64,000 bases of DNA from Planctomycetaceae bacterium (GTDB taxonomy: Bacteria > Planctomycetota > Planctomycetia > Pirellulales > Pirellulaceae). Shown here piece by piece: positions 7,894 to 16,598 of this stretch (positions are counted from its first letter, which is position 1; each line of letters starts with the position of its first letter). The stretch is taken from positions 58,289 through 122,288 of the forward strand of contig JAEUIQ010000051.1 of NCBI GenBank assembly GCA_016794985.1, read 5' to 3'. The position numbers and the translations under genes were made by a program. The notes under the pieces are model-generated. The model worked only from the letters and a program-made list of their open reading frames with translations, was not told the DNA's origin and did not search any database.

Positions 7894-10413
7894 ATGAGCA
7901 AGAAATCACTTCGAACTTGGATTGCTACAGGACTCGGCGTTTTCAGCGCGGGAACGATGCTGGCCTGCCACACGGTCACCGCCGACGACCACAGCCAAAA
8001 ACTGGCAGCGGTGGTTACGCGATTGAGCGACTGGGTTGTGGACTCACCGGATGCCGAACCGTGGCGAGTTTACTTGGACCTCAACAGTTTGGAGACGGTT
8101 GCTGGGCGCGGCTATCGCGCTTCTGCCGCGGATCTAGCTCAGGCGGCAGCTCGCTTGGGTGAATCGAATCCGTCGCTGGCTCACCCGAATTTTCGCGCCG
8201 TGCAGGCCGCCTTGCAAGAGCAACTCCGTCGCATCCAAGCGGCGGATGCGAAGTATCCTGAATCGACTTACTCCTCGGCAAGCATCGAGCCATGGAAAGC
8301 GGCGTTTGCTGCGGAGCGAGCGAATTTAAAATCTTTCTCGAGCTCGCAGGCGAACGAAAAACGAATCTTGTTGTTGTCAGAAGTCCAGGCGCTGCGACAG
8401 TACATCGTGGAACGCGGTCCTGGATTTGCGAACTACGTCACTCCGCCGCCTGTGCTGTCGGCACTGGATCCCGGCATGACCGCGAAGGAGCCGGCGGCGA
8501 TTCACGCCGAGCAATTGGAACAACTAGACCGCTTGATCCAATGGTTGCAATTTCCCGTCGTCTTCGCGTGGGAGAATCCAACCTCCGCCGTGCCAGCGGT
8601 TGGTCGGATTTCTGACGAGCGTAGCAATGCTTATCGGATCGGGGACAGCAGCGAGGTTGATGATCGCGCCTCCATTCGAACCGTGTCCTTTCAAGATGTT
8701 CCGGCAGACCCGTCTCTGAACGACATCTTGGTCGGCTTGAGGCAACAGCAGGCATGGCTGCAAACGAATAGCCGCTTGGACCCCAATCCTTACGTGGGCT
8801 ATGTCGTTTGGTTGTTGAATGATTATCAGTCAGCTTTGAATCTGGGTCGTCGTGAAAACATGACCCAAGTACTCGCACGGCAAATCGATAATTTGGTTCA
8901 GGCTTTGGATGAATGGCATGCACGCGGCGATCGCAACAAGCAGGCGGAAGTGGGGCGGATCATCGGCCTGTTGGATAGCGTGGATCAAGCTCCCGAGTTA
9001 ATCACGGCGTTCAAGCGTGCTTACTTCCGCAACAACGCGGCGGTATTCGTAGGCGAATCATTGGTCAATCAATTGGCGTCGCGACCGGTCAATGAGACGC
9101 AACCGGTCTATGAAGTCATCCTCGACAATCAAGTCTTTGGTACGGCGACGACCAACGGGCAAGTCCGGATCGACTTTGTACCCGACGATCGGCAGGCGCA
9201 TGTGAGTTTGCAGTTGCGGGGGATTGTCGACTCGGACAACTACACACCGGCCGGACCAGTGACGGCGTTCACGGGTTCGCAAGCAGACGTCGAAGCCAGA
9301 AGAAGTATCTACCTGAATGTGGGCGGCTTCTATCAGCGTGCTCCGTATGGGGCAGCCAATTTGCAATCCTACTTCAAAGGAACCAGCTGCGGGCGAATCA
9401 TCGATCGCTTGGGCGAGATGCAATTCGCCAACCAGCAAGCGGGGGCAGAAGCGATCGGAGCGCGGCGGGCGGAGAATCGCTTGGTTCGTCAGTTTGAAGA
9501 AGAAACATCGACCGCGCTGCGCGACGGCCGCGCACAGTTGAAAAAGCAACGGCAAGAGGCTGGTCTGCTTCGATCGCTTCGACCCACGGCTTACTTGTTG
9601 ACGGACGAAAGCTTTTTGCAAGTACACGCCAAGAAGTACAGTGGTTCGCAAACGATGGCGCTGCAAACGCCGCCAACGATTGCAACGCCTTGCGACATTG
9701 CGTTTCAAATTCACGAGAGTTTTCTCAGCAATTTCTTGGAAGATGCCGTCGGTGGACGAACGCTGACTCATGAAGATGTGGCCCGCGTGGAAGCGGAGTT
9801 GAAGAAGGAGGCTGCGGCGAGTGGACAAATCTCGGACGAAGCCGGCCCGGCCCGTGAGGCATTCGAGTTGACCTTTGCGAACTCTCGGCCGATCGAAATT
9901 CGGTTTGAGGATCAAATGGTACAGGTCGTCCTCAACATTCGCACGTTCAAAGCACAAGGCCAATCCGTCAACGATGTGCAAGTGCTCATTCGTTTGAAGC
10001 TTCATCGCGACGCGAAAGACGCACAACTGATTCGTCTGGCTCAAGTTGGCAAGATTCGGGCGAGCTTGTTGGATCCTAGCAAGATCGATTTGAATACCGC
10101 CACGGTATTGGATCTGATTGAGAACACATTGAACCGCGAGATCGAACGGCAGCGGGAACGGTCGGGAGAAACTGCGGGAGCGGCGATTCCCGCGAACCTG
10201 ATCGATCGAAAATGGTTGGCAGAAGTCAAAGAGCCACAAATCCTCAAGCTGGTCGAGACGACTCGCTTGGCGACCATCAGTTTTGCGGAGGGTTGGGCGA
10301 CGGTCGCCTGGACCACGAATTCAGGAAGCTCATCAGCGCCCACCCTTGATGCCATCATTGATGCAGCTGGTTTTGAAGCCTTGACTCGCCAAACTCTGGC
10401 CGAGCAAGAGTAG
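7894..10413 (+). CDS. Large exported protein of unknown function
   Basis: The product is 839 residues from ATG 7894; upstream in-frame codons run into unlikely sequence. The N-terminus MSKKSLRTWIATGLGVFS is an export signal, and a Cys in TMLAC could be an imperfect lipobox. The rest is mostly alpha-helical by composition, with a beta-rich middle (around YEVILDNQVFGTATTNG) and a possible coiled coil where Arg, Lys and Gln are dense (RDGRAQLKKQRQEAGLLR). I recognise no catalytic motif. It lies just upstream of the methyltransferase gene (11-base gap), so the three genes probably form one transcription unit. Confidence 0.8.
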   Translation: MSKKSLRTWIATGLGVFSAGTMLACHTVTADDHSQKLAAVVTRLSDWVVDSPDAEPWRVYLDLNSLETVAGRGYRASAADLAQAAARLGESNPSLAHPNFRAVQAALQEQLRRIQAADAKYPESTYSSASIEPWKAAFAAERANLKSFSSSQANEKRILLLSEVQALRQYIVERGPGFANYVTPPPVLSALDPGMTAKEPAAIHAEQLEQLDRLIQWLQFPVVFAWENPTSAVPAVGRISDERSNAYRIGDSSEVDDRASIRTVSFQDVPADPSLNDILVGLRQQQAWLQTNSRLDPNPYVGYVVWLLNDYQSALNLGRRENMTQVLARQIDNLVQALDEWHARGDRNKQAEVGRIIGLLDSVDQAPELITAFKRAYFRNNAAVFVGESLVNQLASRPVNETQPVYEVILDNQVFGTATTNGQVRIDFVPDDRQAHVSLQLRGIVDSDNYTPAGPVTAFTGSQADVEARRSIYLNVGGFYQRAPYGAANLQSYFKGTSCGRIIDRLGEMQFANQQAGAEAIGARRAENRLVRQFEEETSTALRDGRAQLKKQRQEAGLLRSLRPTAYLLTDESFLQVHAKKYSGSQTMALQTPPTIATPCDIAFQIHESFLSNFLEDAVGGRTLTHEDVARVEAELKKEAAASGQISDEAGPAREAFELTFANSRPIEIRFEDQMVQVVLNIRTFKAQGQSVNDVQVLIRLKLHRDAKDAQLIRLAQVGKIRASLLDPSKIDLNTATVLDLIENTLNREIERQRERSGETAGAAIPANLIDRKWLAEVKEPQILKLVETTRLATISFAEGWATVAWTTNSGSSSAPTLDAIIDAAGFEALTRQTLAEQE

Positions 10414-10424
10414 GATCACTTGAT

Positions 10425-11189
10425 ATGAAGACCACCGAGCGAAAGCTCAGTCGAAATTACGATCGCGCTGCTTGGTTTTATGAAGCTTCGTCCAATATTT
10501 ACAGTACCGGTCAAATCAAAGTTGCGAAACTGAGTCAGCTGCGGTTTATGCAGCCGGGACAGTCCATCCTGTATCTTGGCGTTGGCGCCGGTGAAGATGC
10601 CTGCGAAGCCGCCAAGCAAGGGCTCAAGGTGACATGCCTGGACATTAGCCAAGGAATGTTGAATCGCTTGCAGCGAAAACTTGATCGTGCTGGTGTGGAC
10701 GCGGAACTGATTTGTGGTAATGCGTTCGATCATTGTCGTTTCGGCGAGTATGATGCGGTGGCTACGAACTTTTTCTTGAATTGCTTCAAACGGCCAATGA
10801 TGCGCGAGATGATGCAACACGCGTTAGGCTTGGTTCGCCCCGGAGGGAGATTCTTTGTGGCAGATGTCAGCCCGCCGCAAGGCTCCTGGCCAGCACGTCT
10901 CTTCAATATTGCCTATTCCAAGTGGGCCATGGCGGCATTTTGGATCATGCGCTTGGTGCCTTGGCATGAGAACTACAACTATGCCGATGAATTGCGGCAG
11001 TTGGGAATTCAAGTGGACGAGGTGAGCAACTTCCGCTTGGCGGGGTTTGGTCCAATCATGTTTCAATCCGTCGCTGCTACGAAGCTCGCGAATTTGACCA
11101 GCAGCGTACCAAAGCCGCATTTGGGCGTCCCGAACGTAGCACCGGAAGTTCTTGATCGCCGATCCTCGGGAGTCAACCATGGCTCCTGA
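10425..11189 (+). CDS. Class I SAM-dependent methyltransferase
   Basis: Small-molecule type methyltransferase of 254 residues. Motif I is YLGVGAGEDACEAAKQG, followed by an acidic ribose-binding residue in CLDISQGML. A later LVRPGGRFFVADVSP segment matches the UbiE/Coq5-like post-motif. The C-terminal half has hydrophobic helices (LFNIAYSKWAMAAFWIMRLV), suggesting a membrane-near or lipid substrate. It overlaps the following DUF2156 gene by 11 bases, which points to translational coupling and a shared pathway, perhaps polar lipid modification. The substrate is unknown. Confidence 0.85.
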   Translation: MKTTERKLSRNYDRAAWFYEASSNIYSTGQIKVAKLSQLRFMQPGQSILYLGVGAGEDACEAAKQGLKVTCLDISQGMLNRLQRKLDRAGVDAELICGNAFDHCRFGEYDAVATNFFLNCFKRPMMREMMQHALGLVRPGGRFFVADVSPPQGSWPARLFNIAYSKWAMAAFWIMRLVPWHENYNYADELRQLGIQVDEVSNFRLAGFGPIMFQSVAATKLANLTSSVPKPHLGVPNVAPEVLDRRSSGVNHGS

Positions 11190-12381
11190 AACTTCGTGTC
11201 CTCAGCCGTGGCATTCTTCCGTTCAGGATGCGAGTGCTGGACCACGCTCCTGGTCAGGCGTCCCAACCATCGAAGATTCTTGGTCGAATCTGACGGCAGC
11301 CGTGAATCAGGTCGCCGCACTGGATGAAGCTCCGCTGGTGGCGCTTGCGCCTTCATCGATTCGGCCGAACGACTCCATAAACTCACTGAGTTTGGATTCC
11401 ATCGTTCCGAAGCCGAACCAACCGCTGGCTGCGGCCAGAAAGTATGGTGGCTTTACACTGGCCTACAACACCGCCGTTCAGGACGGTCTCGAGTATTTCT
11501 GGTCGGGCGATGGGTACATCGCGTATCGATCCTACAATGGTTACGTGTTTGTGCTGGGGGACCCGGTGGCCCAGCGGGAGCAGGTGCCACAACTGTTGCG
11601 GGAATTCCTGGCCCGGTTTCGCAAGCCGACCTTTGTTCAGATTTCCTCGTCAACGGCAGCGGAACTCGTCAAATGTGGTTACTACATTAACGAAATGGGC
11701 GTTGATACTTGTCTGGATTTGCCGCAATATTCGTTTGCGGGAAAGTCCATGGAGCGAATCAGGTACGCGAGCAATTGGTTAAAGAAGCACGGCTATACGA
11801 TCACGGAGTCGACTTACTCCGAAACATCCACCGACGAAGCGTTGGCAGTCACGAACGGTTGGCGGGATGGCATGAAGTGCCGTAAAGCCGAGATGCAGTT
11901 CTTGAATCGCCCGATCCGATACGAGGACGAGCCCGACGTCCGGAAGTTCTTTCTGCGTGAGGCCTCGGGGCGTTGCGTGGCGTTTTTCTACTTTGACCCG
12001 CTGTATCGCGCGGGCCAGGTTGTAGGGTATGCCACGGCAATCAAGAGACGCCTGCCCGACGCTCCCATCTATGCCGAGCAAGGATTGATGAAGTTTGCGG
12101 TCGAGCAGTTTAAAGGTGAAGGAATCGAGCAGGTCAATTTGGGCCTTTCACCCTTGGCCTGGATCGAGAACAAGACCTTTCGTCGCAATCCGTTTTTGCA
12201 TCACAGTTTTCGGTACGCTTTTCGCGCATGGTGGGTCAATCGATTCTTCTACAATCTGGAAGGCCACGCTTTGTACAAGCGACATTTCAAAGGTCGCGAA
12301 GAACCATTTCATTATGCTTCGCCGGTCCTATTCAACGATTTGCGAATCTTCAATCTGATGCGGCTGACGGGCGTGTGTTGA
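11179..12381 (+). CDS. DUF2156 protein, MprF-type lysyl-lipid transferase-like domain
   Basis: Product of 400 residues with the GNAT-like tandem fold of DUF2156/LPG-synthase C domains. Typical segments are DGLEYFWSGDGYIAYRSYNG, VFVLGDPVAQ, a Tyr-Lys-Arg rich ASNWLKKHGY region and a C-terminal GIEQVNLGLSPLAWIEN motif with a conserved hydrophobic tail near FFYNLEGHALYKRHFKG. In MprF this domain transfers an aminoacyl group from tRNA to phosphatidylglycerol, but the membrane flippase half is absent here. ATG at 11179 has a GGGAG site; a TTG or ATG further upstream is less likely. It is coupled to the methyltransferase. The donor and acceptor are unproven. Confidence 0.82.
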   Translation: MAPETSCPQPWHSSVQDASAGPRSWSGVPTIEDSWSNLTAAVNQVAALDEAPLVALAPSSIRPNDSINSLSLDSIVPKPNQPLAAARKYGGFTLAYNTAVQDGLEYFWSGDGYIAYRSYNGYVFVLGDPVAQREQVPQLLREFLARFRKPTFVQISSSTAAELVKCGYYINEMGVDTCLDLPQYSFAGKSMERIRYASNWLKKHGYTITESTYSETSTDEALAVTNGWRDGMKCRKAEMQFLNRPIRYEDEPDVRKFFLREASGRCVAFFYFDPLYRAGQVVGYATAIKRRLPDAPIYAEQGLMKFAVEQFKGEGIEQVNLGLSPLAWIENKTFRRNPFLHHSFRYAFRAWWVNRFFYNLEGHALYKRHFKGREEPFHYASPVLFNDLRIFNLMRLTGVC

Positions 12382-12519
12382 GGTTGTCGCGAATAAGTGG
12401 GCGACCGAAGGCACCCGAGAGCCGACCACCTTCGGAAGTGGTTTGCTTCGAAGACGCCGTGGCATGTTGCAGCCGGCTCGTTCAATACCTTGAAGACGAA
12501 TTTAAGTCGTCAATCAGAC

Positions 12520-13890
12520 TCAGAGTTTGTTACGACTATTTAGCTTGCGAACTGTATCCTCTACGTTTTCAGTTTTCGTCGCCCCAGAAATCCAGCCAGC
12601 GATGTCGTATTCGGAAGTGATCAATCCGAGTGCTTGAATTTGTGCGGCAGTCAAATCACGTTCACAGGCAACGTAAGCCTCTTGCAATATCTCCCTAACT
12701 TTGACAGCAAAATCGCGTAGCTCCTGGTCAATTTTTTGTTTGACTTGGCCCACCGCTTCGGTAACTCTGGCCCAATCATCATTCGACAGACGACGATTAT
12801 AGTGGGCCCAGCTTAGACCAAAGGACGTAAATTCTCCACCCACGAGATGTTGAAACTCCAACTGTTTAACACGTTTTAGTTCTGTGGGCGACAAAATTTC
12901 GACGATCGCCGCAGGGTACCGAAAATCTGGATCATCGAGCATGCGTTCACGCTCACTACCGTCATTAAACTCTCGGAATCCAAGATCCGTGTTCTGTAAA
13001 ATTCGCCGTTTAATCTCAGCAATTTTCGTGTCGTCAATTTCGTTTGGAAATCGTATCAAAGCTCCAAGAAATGAATTACAAATTGATTCATTCAAAGCAA
13101 TTTCGGAAGGCTTCAGCGCCATATCCTCGTCGTAGAAAACCTTATGGATTTTTTCTCGGAAATCACGATCGTCGTCGTTGTAGCTATACAGATTGCGCGA
13201 ACTAAGTTTGCCCGAAACGTCGAGGAGACGAGTTTTGTCGTCCAGGGCAATGGGTTCTCCGACCATTTCGTCCCACCAATCGAGCTGTTCGGTGCCCAAA
13301 TTTTCTCGCAGCTTAGCGTAATGCTCTTTTAGCAGGTGCTTAATCCGCTTTTCCGTTGCCGCCATCGTTTCAGCCAATTTACCTTCAATTTTCTTCTCGG
13401 TAACCGCCAATCTCTCCGCTTGCACGTTTGTGATTTTCAGCGACTCACGAAATTCCGGGTGCTTGTATAGTACGAGATCTTCATACTTGCCGGTTAACAC
13501 AGCGTGGTAACGAATATACTGCGCCGTCGCATCCAATTCGAGCAAACGAAAATATTCGGGGTGGAGCTTTCGCAACGACAACTGAAGCTCCCAGTGGACA
13601 TCCTCGTACATCTTTTTCGTACGTTCTGGCGGCCAAATCCCCAACATTTCAACGTCCATTAAGGAAATCGATCGCAATTCCGATATTGCGCCTGCAACAG
13701 CTTCACGAGCTGGGTGATTTTCCAATAGACCGGCTTTGAAATGTTCCATGGCGACGCCAGCCGTTCGGTACGCAATTCGATTCGGCAGCTTGGGTTGGGC
13801 GCACACCGGACTTGGTACGGCAGCAAAAAAGCAGAGCACGAACCCAAACAATTGGTGTACGCCAATTCGGAGTCGAAGCAAATGAACCAC
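12520..13890 (-). CDS. Secreted hypothetical protein, accessory
   Basis: No family recognised. GTG at 13890 follows a strong GGGAGAGG site and gives a signal peptide (MVHLLRLRIGVHQLFGFV, cleavage after SPVCA); a TTG 21 bases upstream is the alternative. The mature 420 or so residues are rich in charged helices (Lys, Arg, Glu) with repeated Leu heptad-like spacing (KLHPEYFRLLELDATAQYI, KKIEGKLAETMAATEKRI), so it is probably largely alpha-helical. The coding sequence is visibly more AT-rich than its neighbours. It lies 37 bases after the next gene on the same strand, forming a likely two-gene operon. Confidence 0.75.
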   Translation of the reverse strand: MVHLLRLRIGVHQLFGFVLCFFAAVPSPVCAQPKLPNRIAYRTAGVAMEHFKAGLLENHPAREAVAGAISELRSISLMDVEMLGIWPPERTKKMYEDVHWELQLSLRKLHPEYFRLLELDATAQYIRYHAVLTGKYEDLVLYKHPEFRESLKITNVQAERLAVTEKKIEGKLAETMAATEKRIKHLLKEHYAKLRENLGTEQLDWWDEMVGEPIALDDKTRLLDVSGKLSSRNLYSYNDDDRDFREKIHKVFYDEDMALKPSEIALNESICNSFLGALIRFPNEIDDTKIAEIKRRILQNTDLGFREFNDGSERERMLDDPDFRYPAAIVEILSPTELKRVKQLEFQHLVGGEFTSFGLSWAHYNRRLSNDDWARVTEAVGQVKQKIDQELRDFAVKVREILQEAYVACERDLTAAQIQALGLITSEYDIAGWISGATKTENVEDTVRKLNSRNKL

Positions 13891-13927
13891 GTCAACCTCT
13901 CCCTTTTTCAATCAAAAACAAACGAAC

Positions 13928-14479
13928 TTATTCGCCCGGACCTCCCGGCCCCGTCCCAGGACCATTTGGATTCGGCCCCTCGTGATAATGACCTGAGCGA
14001 GTAGCCTCACCCAACCAAAGTCCACTGCTACTGTTATCTACCGGTTTACTAACAAGCCTGATGTTTACTATTACATGTCCGTCCAAGATTGGACTAAATG
14101 TACCCGAAGTTTTTTCATCCGTCACAAACGTCGTCTCGCTATTTGCCGCAACCGTTACAGGGTCTGACGTGCCAGAGCCGTATTCAACCATAACCTTTGA
14201 TTTCTTTGCACTACCAGACCATTTGTAGCGATACCAGGTCCATTCCAATCGATATTTCATCGCATGATTTGCAGTGTTATTGCAGTACGACTCCGCGGTA
14301 AATCCAATATCATTGGAGACAACGCAGTCATAAATCCGGTCGACGTTCACGCCTCCCGAGTTGTTGTCATGAAAAAGGGTTACTTCCGTTATTGAAGTCA
14401 CGCTCTGCTGTGGTTGAGAATAAGCCAAGTTCGGTGCAGTAACGGAGAACATCATAAAAACTAAGAATGCGCGAATCAT
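13928..14479 (-). CDS. Small secreted hypothetical protein
   Basis: Product of 183 residues from ATG 14479, which has GGAAGG 8 bases upstream; a longer start at 14509 would spoil the signal peptide. The signal is MIRAFLVFMMFSVTAPNLA with cleavage near AYS. The mature part looks beta-rich (Thr, Val, Ser, Asn and aromatic alternation, EWTWYRYKWSG) with two Cys (DCVV, SYCN) that could form a disulfide, and a Gly-Pro-rich tail (GPNPNGPGTGPGGPGE). It may be a cell-surface or extracellular protein. First gene of an AT-richer pair; a triple 20-bp repeat lies directly upstream. Confidence 0.72.
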   Translation of the reverse strand: MIRAFLVFMMFSVTAPNLAYSQPQQSVTSITEVTLFHDNNSGGVNVDRIYDCVVSNDIGFTAESYCNNTANHAMKYRLEWTWYRYKWSGSAKKSKVMVEYGSGTSDPVTVAANSETTFVTDEKTSGTFSPILDGHVIVNIRLVSKPVDNSSSGLWLGEATRSGHYHEGPNPNGPGTGPGGPGE

Positions 14480-14500
14480 AACTCCTACCTTCCAAAAAGA

Positions 14501-14560
14501 GGTGATCACAAAACCAAAGAGGCGATCACAAAACCAAAGAGGCGATCACAAAACCAAACA
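14501..14560. repeat. Three tandem 20-bp direct repeats upstream of the secreted-protein operon
   Basis: The unit GGYGATCACAAAACCAAASA occurs three times with no gap (14501-14520, 14521-14540, 14541-14560), nearly identical. Each contains TGATCA or CGATCA. The 20-bp period is close to two DNA helical turns, which would place the sites on one face. The array begins 22 bases upstream of the start codon at 14479, so it may lie in the promoter or leader of that operon. Iteron-like operator sites are the natural reading. Confidence 0.85.
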
Positions 14561-15031
14561 CCCCTCCGGACGACCGGATTCTATGAAATCGCGGGGAAGT
14601 TGTCAAGTCTGTGATTGGAATTTTTTACGGGAAACATTCAAGAGAAGATTTGACGGCGAACGTTTCCGCGTGACGCATGGTAACGAAAGTTTCGGAATTT
14701 CCGGTCGATTTTCTTCGTTAGTTTCGAAGTCATGCAATCAGAACGTAGGTGCCTCCTGACCGCCGAATTTCAAGCTTGGTTGAGAGTCGAGCCGCCCAAA
14801 CAAGAAAAGTCTGGTGTTAGGAAGTTAAATGGTTCCAGCCGGCAGTTTGTTCTTCCGGTGTTTTTTCGATTCCGCGCGCGAATGTCTCGTCCCGATTTGG
14901 ACTGGGAAGCGAGAACTTTATCGATCGCTCGCTTCTTAGGTGGGCGACTAGTTTTCAATCCTGTGCGTTGAACAGGACGAGCTCATAAGGCAACGCGTTG
15001 ACGTCGGTTTGTTTTCCGATGCTTGGGGGTT
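14561..15031. other. Non-coding spacer without recognised genes
   Basis: Between the 20-bp repeats and the first dispersed repeat unit. Only short open frames occur, without codon-use or ribosome-binding support. Some AT-rich tracts (GGAATTTTTTACGGG near 14620) and Phe/Arg-rich frames look random. Nothing else is seen. Confidence 0.4.
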
Positions 15032-15126
15032 GTGTCGGCCTTCCCGGCCTTTTTCAATCGACAAAAACCACCCTAGCCGGCGGCTCGCGCACACCGGCTC
15101 GGGTGGTGTCGGCCCTGTCGGGCCTG
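15032..15126. repeat. Dispersed repeat unit, copy 1
   Basis: A 95-bp unit bounded by two GGCC-type hairpins: GTGTCGGCC..GGCC followed by TTTTTC at the left, and GTGTCGGCCC..GGGCCTG at the right. The core reads CGGCTCGCGCACACCGGCTC, ending CGGGT. A second copy with the same order lies at 16475-16567 on the other side of the csrA gene. Confidence 0.8.
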
Positions 15127-15213
15127 TTGTGACCGCGAGACCGCCATAGCCGAGGGGGTGAATTAACCTGGAATGACTTTTGCTGCGTCTTTCGTGAGCG
15201 AGAAACCACCCGA

Positions 15214-15270
15214 ACCGGTGGCTCGCGCACACCGGCTCGCGCACACCGGTTCGCGCACACCGGCTCGGGT
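15214..15270. repeat. Core of dispersed repeat with 14-bp triplication
   Basis: Starts with ACCGGTGG and then has three consecutive 14-bp units CTCGCGCACACCGG (15222-15235, 15236-15249, and 15250-15263 with T first), ending CTCGGGTT. This is the core of the neighbouring dispersed unit, internally expanded. It lies about 20 bases beyond the 3' end of the csrA gene. Confidence 0.8.
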
Positions 15271-15290
15271 TGTCGTGGACTTGATGCGCC

Positions 15291-16205
15291 TTACCGGCCA
15301 ACTTCAGCGTGGGCAAACGAACTCTCGAGCTCCGAAGTCTGGTACCAAGTTGGTTCTTCCGCAACCCATTCGTTGCGGTAATGGTTCAGTGCCGCAACCT
15401 GCCAGTAAGCTTCAGCGTTTGTCCGCCGATCCTCGGCCGCGCGAATGCGTTGCTCGAAGTCGAGCGGAACCTGTTTCGCCGGGACATGGTATTCCGACGC
15501 GGTTTCCGCGATTTCCTGCCCCGTAAACTCCAAATCTGCCAAAGAACACGGCGCCGCATGACTCGGGAGTGGTTCAAGCCGGGCTTTATCAAACCGGGCC
15601 GGCTCAACTTGGCTCGAATCGTAGCGGCCCATCCTGTTTTTGCGAGCAAAACGCGAGTTAGTGTCGTCCGTATCAAGAGGCTTGGACGCTTTAGGTGCAA
15701 CGGACTCACTGATACTTTGGAGCCGCAATTGGCGGAGACGGTACCGGGCCAAATCCGACACGGTACGTACGTTGGGGTTTTCTGATCCGCCGCGAACTCG
15801 TTGTCGCGATTTTCCCAGAGGACCACTCGTCAACGCAGCGCGGCCATTTTCAACAGGCTTCGACCCCACTGGAGCATGGCCAGCCGCCGCGGCCGAATCA
15901 AGGTTCCCCACCAAATTTGCGCATGCATTCCCTGAGGTACAGTTTCCCGCTCCATTCGTGCCCCGCCCGTTCATCCCCGTCCCATTCGTGCCCGTCCCGT
16001 GCAGTCGATTCCCAGCCTTCTTCCCATTTCCCTCGCTTCGACCATGCATCACTTCTTTGGGCGTCAATTCCCCGCGGACCACGCGGATGTGGTCCGGGGC
16101 GGCGATTCCAATTCGGATCTTGTTATTGCTGATCTCTAAGATCTCGACAACAATTTGGTCTCCGATAACGATGCTCTCGTTGCTCTTGCGACTCAATACT
16201 AACAT
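15291..16205 (-). CDS. csrA: CsrA-domain RNA-binding regulator with very long C-terminal extension
   Basis: The first 55 or so residues are a standard CsrA fold: MLVLSRKSNESIVIGDQIVV, then NNKIRIGIAAPDHIRVVRGE. The two RNA-binding regions (Leu4/Arg6 and the Val-Val-Arg near 44) are intact. CsrA dimers bind GGA motifs in mRNA leaders and block or stabilise translation. Normal CsrA is 60-75 residues; this product is 304. The extension begins with a low-complexity GTGTNGTGMNGRGTNGAG-like run and continues with polar, disordered-looking sequence ending in a more ordered segment (about 235-300, EQRIRAAEDRRTNAEAYWQ). The start at 16205 is set by the family; AGGA overlaps the ribosome-binding site, which may permit autoregulation. 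Confidence 0.85.
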   Translation of the reverse strand: MLVLSRKSNESIVIGDQIVVEILEISNNKIRIGIAAPDHIRVVRGELTPKEVMHGRSEGNGKKAGNRLHGTGTNGTGMNGRGTNGAGNCTSGNACANLVGNLDSAAAAGHAPVGSKPVENGRAALTSGPLGKSRQRVRGGSENPNVRTVSDLARYRLRQLRLQSISESVAPKASKPLDTDDTNSRFARKNRMGRYDSSQVEPARFDKARLEPLPSHAAPCSLADLEFTGQEIAETASEYHVPAKQVPLDFEQRIRAAEDRRTNAEAYWQVAALNHYRNEWVAEEPTWYQTSELESSFAHAEVGR

Positions 16206-16474
16206 GGCAGTGTTCCTCAAGCGGGTCCTACGGGTTGCAAAAACCGGCACTCGTTGCCGGACTAGCGGTAATCATCGCCAAGGAGATGGACACATCAGGT
16301 CACAGTCAACGGAGTAAGTGAATTCGAGTTGGCGAGCAGGAAGAGCTGATGTACCTCGCTATTGGAGACCCGCGAGGATGTATGGAGGTCTCGCGTAGGA
16401 TTGCCCGAGGAATGAGCTTGTCGGGGCGCTGGGCTATGCCATGTAGGATGTTTTCAAGCCGATCCGGAACCGTT
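16206..16474 (-). promoter_or_regulatory. csrA (first copy) leader and promoter region
   Basis: Upstream of the first csrA start. It contains a perfect hairpin CCGGCA-ctcgt-TGCCGG (16244-16260). On the RNA strand it has two AGGA motifs, GTAGGACC and TGAGGAAC, the latter overlapping the likely ribosome-binding site. CsrA recognises GGA-containing loops, so autoregulation is possible but the motifs are not both in clear loops. No promoter boxes are assigned. Confidence 0.4.
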
Positions 16475-16567
16475 GTGTCGGCCCTGCTGGCCTTTTCTGA
16501 ATTTGGACCGACTCTAACCGGTGGCTAGCGCACACCGGCTCGGGTTGTGTCGGCCCCTTCGGGCCTG
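16475..16567. repeat. Dispersed repeat unit, copy 2
   Basis: A 93-bp unit matching the one at 15032-15126 in order and sequence: GTGTCGGCC..GGCC plus TTTTC, a variable stretch, ACCGGTGGCTAGCGCACACC, GGCTCGGGT, then GTGTCGGCCCC..GGGCCTG. Both hairpins are retained while the spacer differs, suggesting a mobile or selected REP-like element. Confidence 0.8.
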
Positions 16568-16598
16568 TATTCGCTGGAAGAAATGCTTCCTGTCGTGG

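Noticed and set aside
14732..14971. Open frame of 79 codons after the 20-bp repeats
   Set aside because: No homologous pattern, no ribosome-binding site and poor codon use; probably random.
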